A DNA stretch of 18,507 nucleotides from CAYTQK01 sp964439745. GTDB taxonomy: Bacteria > Desulfobacterota > Desulfobacteria > Desulfobacterales > Desulfosudaceae. The notes beneath the pieces are model-generated. The model saw only the letters and a list, made by a program, of their open reading frames with translations. It was not told the origin of the DNA and ran no database searches. The position numbers and the translations under genes were made by a program. The first letter of the stretch is position 1. The number at the start of each line of letters is the position of its first letter. The stretch covers positions 1 to 18,507 of the forward strand of contig CAYTQK010000025.1 of assembly GCA_964439745.1 (NCBI GenBank). The letters are read 5' to 3'. Of the stretch, positions 15,328-18,507 are shown in pieces.

Positions 15328-16726
15328 ATTCTCCCCATTGCAGCAGGTTGAATCTTTCCGGGTTAAAGAACCGTGTCAGGATTACCTGTTTATCCAGACG
15401 GTGCCGAACGGGCAGGTCCCGAACGGCCCGGTAGGCGGCGGTTAATCGGTCCGCCGCGGTGCCGGCGGCATAGTCCCGGCGCACGGCCCGGTTGTTGGCC
15501 GCGATTCGTTCCGGTGCCGCGGCCGCGGCCGGAAAGGCCAGTCCGGGATTGCCGGCGGCCAGTTCCCGCCGACAGCCGGCATCGTCCAGAAGCAGGCTCA
15601 ATACCGCCTGCTGCAGGGATTCGTCCAGCAGGCCGAAAGCCACGGTGTCCCGATCCGCCAGGGCGGTAAACCATTGCCGGGTCTTGTCTTCTGCCGGGAT
15701 ATTGAAAGCGCGGCAGGCGGCGGTCACCGCCCGGTCGATTTTTGCGGCCAGTTCGCCGGGCGGCAGCCAGGCCGTAGGGATGTCAAGCCGGGTATAGAGA
15801 TGGGCCAGGTCGACGCCGGCGCTTTCAAAATCACGGCACAGGGCCGGGAGTTTCCGTCCGACCAGGGGCTTTCCAGCCGTCCAGGGTTCCAGAAAGGCAA
15901 AGCCGAATCCCTCGGTAATGCTGGTGCTGATCATGCAGGCCGCTGCGGCCACCAGGGCATGAAAATCCCGCGCGGTAGAGGCTTCAAAGATCACCGGCAG
16001 GTCCCGGTCCGCAGCAAAGGCCTGCCAGCTTCTGTAGCCGGGCATGTCGGCCGGGCTGTTGGGCGGCAGGGTAATGGCCAGCTGATCGATATTTTCAAAG
16101 AACAAAGACAGCAGAAGCGCTTCGCCGATATTTTTACGGCGGATGGCCCGCACCGGGTAGAGGGCCAGGCCTTTCTGCCCGCCCGGCGGTGCCGATTCCT
16201 CAAAAGGGTTGACGGCGTTCGGTACCAGATGCACGCCGCCGGGATCGGCCCCGGCTGCCAGCAGGATATCCCGGTCCCGGGAATTGATCACGCCCCAGTG
16301 GCAGTCGGCCGGATAGGGATCCTTGGCAAAATAGTGACGCGGCCGTCCGTCCTCGGCAAAATCGTGGACCTGCAGAAAGAGGCGCAGCCCTTTTTTCTGC
16401 AGCTCCCGGATGATTCGCAGCAACCGCCGGTTTTTGGCCAGCAGCGGGTTGTGGATGTGAACCAGGTCGCATCCGTCCGGCCAGCGGGCGGTGATAACGT
16501 CCAGGATCGCTGCGGCGACCTCCCCGGGGGCGTTGCCGGCGGCCGGATTCGGCTCGTCATAGCCCAGACCGGGCACAACGGCGGTGTCCGCGGGAAAGTT
16601 TTCCGGGCCAGACTCTCCGGTTATCACTATATAATCGGTGCTGCCGCGGGCGGCATTGATCTGCCGCCTGATAACAGTGGTAACACCGCCCGGCTTCAAA
16701 TGGTAATGGATGACGGCGATTCGCAT
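15320..16726 (-). CDS. GT4-like glycosyltransferase
   Basis: GT-B retaining-type glycosyltransferase of 468 residues. The N-terminal domain begins MRIAVIHYHLKPGGVTTVIRRQ with the GG-V-T loop typical of GT4 acceptor-side domains, and holds VHIHNPLL and QVHDFAEDGR. The donor-binding domain starts near ALYPVRAIRRKN (179-189) with the Arg/Lys pair that contacts the nucleotide-sugar phosphates, followed by the EX7E motif EGFGFAFLE at 272-280. The last 130 residues are a helical tail. There are no membrane segments, so it is cytosolic or peripheral. The downstream HAD gene overlaps by eight bases. The pairing recalls synthase/phosphatase pairs for phosphorylated glycosides, but donor and acceptor cannot be told from sequence alone. 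Confidence 0.85.
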   Translation of the reverse strand: MRIAVIHYHLKPGGVTTVIRRQINAARGSTDYIVITGESGPENFPADTAVVPGLGYDEPNPAAGNAPGEVAAAILDVITARWPDGCDLVHIHNPLLAKNRRLLRIIRELQKKGLRLFLQVHDFAEDGRPRHYFAKDPYPADCHWGVINSRDRDILLAAGADPGGVHLVPNAVNPFEESAPPGGQKGLALYPVRAIRRKNIGEALLLSLFFENIDQLAITLPPNSPADMPGYRSWQAFAADRDLPVIFEASTARDFHALVAAAACMISTSITEGFGFAFLEPWTAGKPLVGRKLPALCRDFESAGVDLAHLYTRLDIPTAWLPPGELAAKIDRAVTAACRAFNIPAEDKTRQWFTALADRDTVAFGLLDESLQQAVLSLLLDDAGCRRELAAGNPGLAFPAAAAAPERIAANNRAVRRDYAAGTAADRLTAAYRAVRDLPVRHRLDKQVILTRFFNPERFNLLQWGEYA

Positions 16727-16952
16727 CAGCGGTCCGGTTCCGTCGTTTGCTCTGGATTGTCAGGGTTTGTCAGAACGCACAGAGTAAGAAAAAGGCAGAA
16801 AATGTTCCAACGTCAGAATATTTCCGGTAACCCGTCTGGTTAACTTTACTTTTTATGTCATGAAATCTCTGTTCATGCAAGAAATTTTTCTGCCTCAGGC
16901 CTGTTGCCCAGTGCTTGGCATCGGAATAAGGAACCGGATTTTTGTATCAAAT
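16727..16952. other. Gap between the glycosyltransferase and the MBL-like gene
   Basis: A 226-base stretch without a gene. It contains a perfect dyad CATGAA/TTCATG (16859-16864 and 16872-16877, seven-base spacer). Any promoter for the glycosyltransferase-HAD pair should lie here on the minus strand, but I cannot see a convincing -35/-10 pair, and I see no strong terminator for the upstream MBL-like gene. Confidence 0.4.
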
Positions 16953-17549
16953 TTATACCGGCAGCGACATCTTGGCGATCTGGGTCCGGCTGGTATTGAA
17001 CATGCTGCGGGTCAGGCTGGCCATGTTGTCGGTCAGGCTGGTGTCCACCTCCGGCTGGTAGAAATCCAGATAGTCCATGAGCCGGTTGGACAGATTTTTG
17101 CCGGACAGTTCGGCCGCGCCCAGGTTGTCGGCGTACACGCAGCGGCGGTTGAGAACCAGCCAGGGCTTGTTCTCATTGGCCCGGTCACGAAGCAGGATGG
17201 CGTTGCCGCCGGTGGCGTATTGGGGATCGTTGACAATCCGGATCTCGGCATTGCCAAAAACAAAGATATCTTTTTTGCCGGCCAGCTGTTCGCCGGGATT
17301 TTCCTTTTTTTCCAGAAAATAGACCGGGGCACCGGTCAGCGCGGCCAGCTTGTCTTTACCGCTTTTGCGGTCGTTATATCCGGCCGTTTCAAAAATGGCC
17401 GTTATTTTCATGCCGTTGGTTACCGCCGTATCAATATATTCATGAATGTCTTTTTTGGGGTTGACCACGCAGGCTGTTTTTTCCACCGTACACCCGATCA
17501 CATAGGAAAGGGCTCCTGAATCATCCATCACAATCTGTTTAAAAAACAT
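16953..17549 (-). CDS. Degenerate metallo-beta-lactamase-fold protein, persulfide-dioxygenase-like, metal ligands lost
   Basis: The 198-residue protein follows the order of ETHE1/glyoxalase-II-like MBL proteins: MFFKQIVMDDSGALSYVIG (start strand), CVVNPKKDIHEYIDTAVTNG (where homologues have VLIDPV-x-D), then KITAIFETAGYNDRKSG at the position of the THxHxDH metal site. Here the three His are Ala56, Tyr58 and Arg61; only Asp60 remains. The next ligand region (PGHTPGS in homologues) is DPQYATGGN with Tyr111 for His, and the bridging GD becomes NR at 134-135. The C-terminus departs from the family and ends in a Ser/Thr-rich helix. It therefore looks unable to bind the usual metals. AGGAGG just before ATG 17549 is a strong ribosome-binding site and the frame is intact, so this is a real gene, not decay. 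Function unknown. Confidence 0.7.
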   Translation of the reverse strand: MFFKQIVMDDSGALSYVIGCTVEKTACVVNPKKDIHEYIDTAVTNGMKITAIFETAGYNDRKSGKDKLAALTGAPVYFLEKKENPGEQLAGKKDIFVFGNAEIRIVNDPQYATGGNAILLRDRANENKPWLVLNRRCVYADNLGAAELSGKNLSNRLMDYLDFYQPEVDTSLTDNMASLTRSMFNTSRTQIAKMSLPV

Positions 17550-17586
17550 GATACCCTCCTTTTTCAGGGATTGTGGGGGTTGGTCG

Positions 17587-17612
17587 CGTCCTTCAGAATC
17601 ACTTTCAGGACG
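17587..17612. promoter_or_regulatory. Dyad upstream of the MBL-like gene
   Basis: CGTCCT at 17587-17592 and AGGACG at 17607-17612 form a perfect 6-bp inverted repeat with a 14-base spacer, about 40 bases upstream of the start of the minus-strand MBL-like gene. It could be an operator or a leader hairpin. No clear promoter elements flank it. Confidence 0.25.
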
Positions 17613-17639
17613 GTTCCGGATTTTTGTCTTTTGCTTTTG

Positions 17640-17718
17640 TTTGACGGCTTCGTAAATGGTTATGGATTCCGGCCCGCGCCGGAAGGACGATGTAAAGACT
17701 TTTTACGGGGCCATCAAA
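17640..17718. repeat. 79-bp nested palindromic intergenic element
   Basis: The ends TTTGACGGCTTCGTAAA (17640-17656) and TTTACGGGGCCATCAAA (17702-17718) are imperfect inverted repeats, 14 of 17 positions pairing. Between them lies an inner perfect hairpin, TTCCGGC (17667-17673) and GCCGGAA (17678-17684) with a four-base loop. This layout resembles REP- or MITE-like dispersed elements; I recall similar TTTTTACGAAGCCGTCAA-type ends and GGATTCCCGC-type cores in several deltaproteobacterial genomes. Only this one full copy is in the window. It encodes nothing by itself. Confidence 0.65.
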
Positions 17719-18246
17719 TTCATAGCGGTAATTGATTTAATTTATCTGAATAAGTATCTGAATAAAATTAATACAAGAATAATGCCAATTTTGAGATGGC
17801 GTTTGTTTAATTTAAGTATTCGCAACAAAAATGGTTTTAAAGACGGCTGCCTGGAGTTGGGAAAAAGAGGCTGATAATTAAAATAAATATTTAAATTCAA
17901 AAATTTATGGAAAGAAAAGACTTTCGCGAGCCGGGGGCGGACGATTTTTCCGGGCAGTTAAAATAAATTATATTTTAAACTGATGATATTATGAGGTGGA
18001 TATTTTTTAACCATTTGTATCGATATGCGGGAAAAGTGTTCCTGCCTGATGAGACATTTTCTGTCAAAGAGGACCCGGGTATTGGACCGATCTTCAGTTC
18101 TGAACAGGAACTATCCAGAATATTTAACAAAGCGGTATTTTTTTACAAAAAAGGCGGCCCTGGCGAGCTGACGGATTTCGTCATTCCTGACAAAAACTGT
18201 TGAGCGGTTTGGGGGCATTTGTTCAGCCGCGTTCCGGGTGAGAGCC
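17719..18246. other. AT-rich stretch without a supported gene
   Basis: About 530 bases, very AT-rich up to about 17985. It contains a tandem 12-bp repeat, TATCTGAATAA at 17743-17753 and 17755-17765. Two short plus-strand frames (17656-17874 and 17991-18203) lack ribosome-binding sites and recognisable protein features. Downstream of queC on the minus strand I see no clear terminator. The stretch may hold promoters for flanking genes or be decayed DNA. Confidence 0.45.
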
Positions 18247-18507
18247 TTATGACTGGTGATAGCGGGTGGGATCGGCCAGGCCGGCCTCGGCAAATCCTTT
18301 TTTCCGGAGGCGGCAGCTTTCGCAACGGCCGCAGGCCAGTCCGCCGGCAAAGGGATCATAGCAGCTCAGGGTCTGGGAATAGTCTACTCCAAGGGCGGAG
18401 CCGGTTTGGATAATTTCGGCTTTGTTCATGTCGATCAGCGGCGTCTGGATGGTGAGGCGCGTCCGGCCGGTAATTCCGGCCCGGGTGGCCAGATTGGCCA
18501 TGGTTTC
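18247..18507 (-). CDS. queC: 7-cyano-7-deazaguanine synthase QueC, C-terminal part
   Basis: ATP-dependent enzyme that turns 7-carboxy-7-deazaguanine into preQ0, the precursor of queuosine in tRNA. Only the last 86 residues are in the window; the gene enters from the right edge and ends at TAA 18247-18249. The visible part begins ETMANLATRAGI, continues through PLIDMNKAEIIQTGSALGVDY, and holds the zinc-binding cysteines in SCYDPFAGGLACGRCESCRLR spaced 10, 3 and 3 residues apart. The ATG at 18499-18501 is internal, not the start, because the conserved protein clearly extends upstream. No other queuosine gene is visible here. Confidence 0.93.
   Translation of the reverse strand, partial: ETMANLATRAGITGRTRLTIQTPLIDMNKAEIIQTGSALGVDYSQTLSCYDPFAGGLACGRCESCRLRKKGFAEAGLADPTRYHQS

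Noticed and set aside
15674..16843. A 389-codon plus-strand frame opposite the glycosyltransferase
   Set aside because: Antisense to a gene with clear GT-B motifs; the translated composition is Gly/Gln/Arg-rich without features.
17656..17874. 72-codon plus-strand frame
   Set aside because: It begins inside the palindromic repeat and runs through AT-rich sequence; there is no ribosome-binding site or protein-like pattern.
17991..18203. 70-codon plus-strand frame in the AT-rich gap
   Set aside because: No Shine-Dalgarno sequence before ATG 17991 and no family resemblance. It could be a small protein, but nothing supports it.
1..18507. CRISPR array, rRNA or tRNA genes
   Set aside because: No regularly spaced direct repeats were seen, and none of the gaps contains a cloverleaf-like sequence with a TTC-type T-loop or rRNA-like stretch.

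Overview
The window looks like a chromosomal segment from a GC-rich Desulfobacterota-type bacterium (formerly Deltaproteobacteria), most likely a Desulfobacterales-like sulfate reducer. This placement rests on gene order (rpmE-prfA-prmC, then rpsB-tsf-pyrH-frr-uppS-cdsA-dxr-rseP), the short 198-residue EF-Ts, the PurSL-type FGAM synthase, and the general look of the proteins. It is inference from recognised families, not from a search. Thirteen protein genes are well supported, one is cut by each window edge, and there is one transposase remnant. I see no rRNA, tRNA or CRISPR array.

Region 1 (1-2326, + strand) is a translation block: ribosomal protein L31 (start not resolvable in the window), release factor RF1 and its glutamine methyltransferase PrmC, the last two overlapping by 11 bases. 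Region 2 (2327-2656) is a 330-base gene-free stretch with a plausible sigma70-type promoter, a 10-bp inverted repeat and a short direct repeat ahead of rpsB. Region 3 (2657-13308, + strand) is a tightly packed ten-gene run: rpsB, tsf, pyrH, frr (ribosome and translation cycle, UMP kinase), uppS, cdsA, dxr (isoprenoid, undecaprenyl and phospholipid precursors), rseP (intramembrane protease), then purL and purQ, the two parts of FGAM synthetase. No gap exceeds 55 bases and several genes overlap, so one long transcription unit ending near a hairpin at 13313-13336 is likely. S2 carries an unusual acidic, disordered-looking C-terminal tail of about 96 residues.

Region 4 (13309-18246) has a different character: genes lie on the minus strand and gaps are AT-rich. 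It holds a fragment of an IS1634-like transposase, a 164-residue protein of unknown function with a recombinase-like C-terminal helix region, a HAD-superfamily protein whose second catalytic Asp is Tyr, a GT4-like glycosyltransferase overlapping it, and a 198-residue protein that aligns with persulfide-dioxygenase-type metallo-beta-lactamase folds but appears to have lost essentially all metal ligands. A 79-bp nested palindromic repeat sits upstream of that gene. Region 5 (18247-18507, minus strand) is the C-terminal end of queC, for queuosine precursor synthesis, running off the right edge.

The core genes are ordinary housekeeping. The most interesting material is the 13.3-18.2 kb accessory stretch, especially the ligand-less MBL-fold protein and the glycosyltransferase/HAD/unknown-protein run.
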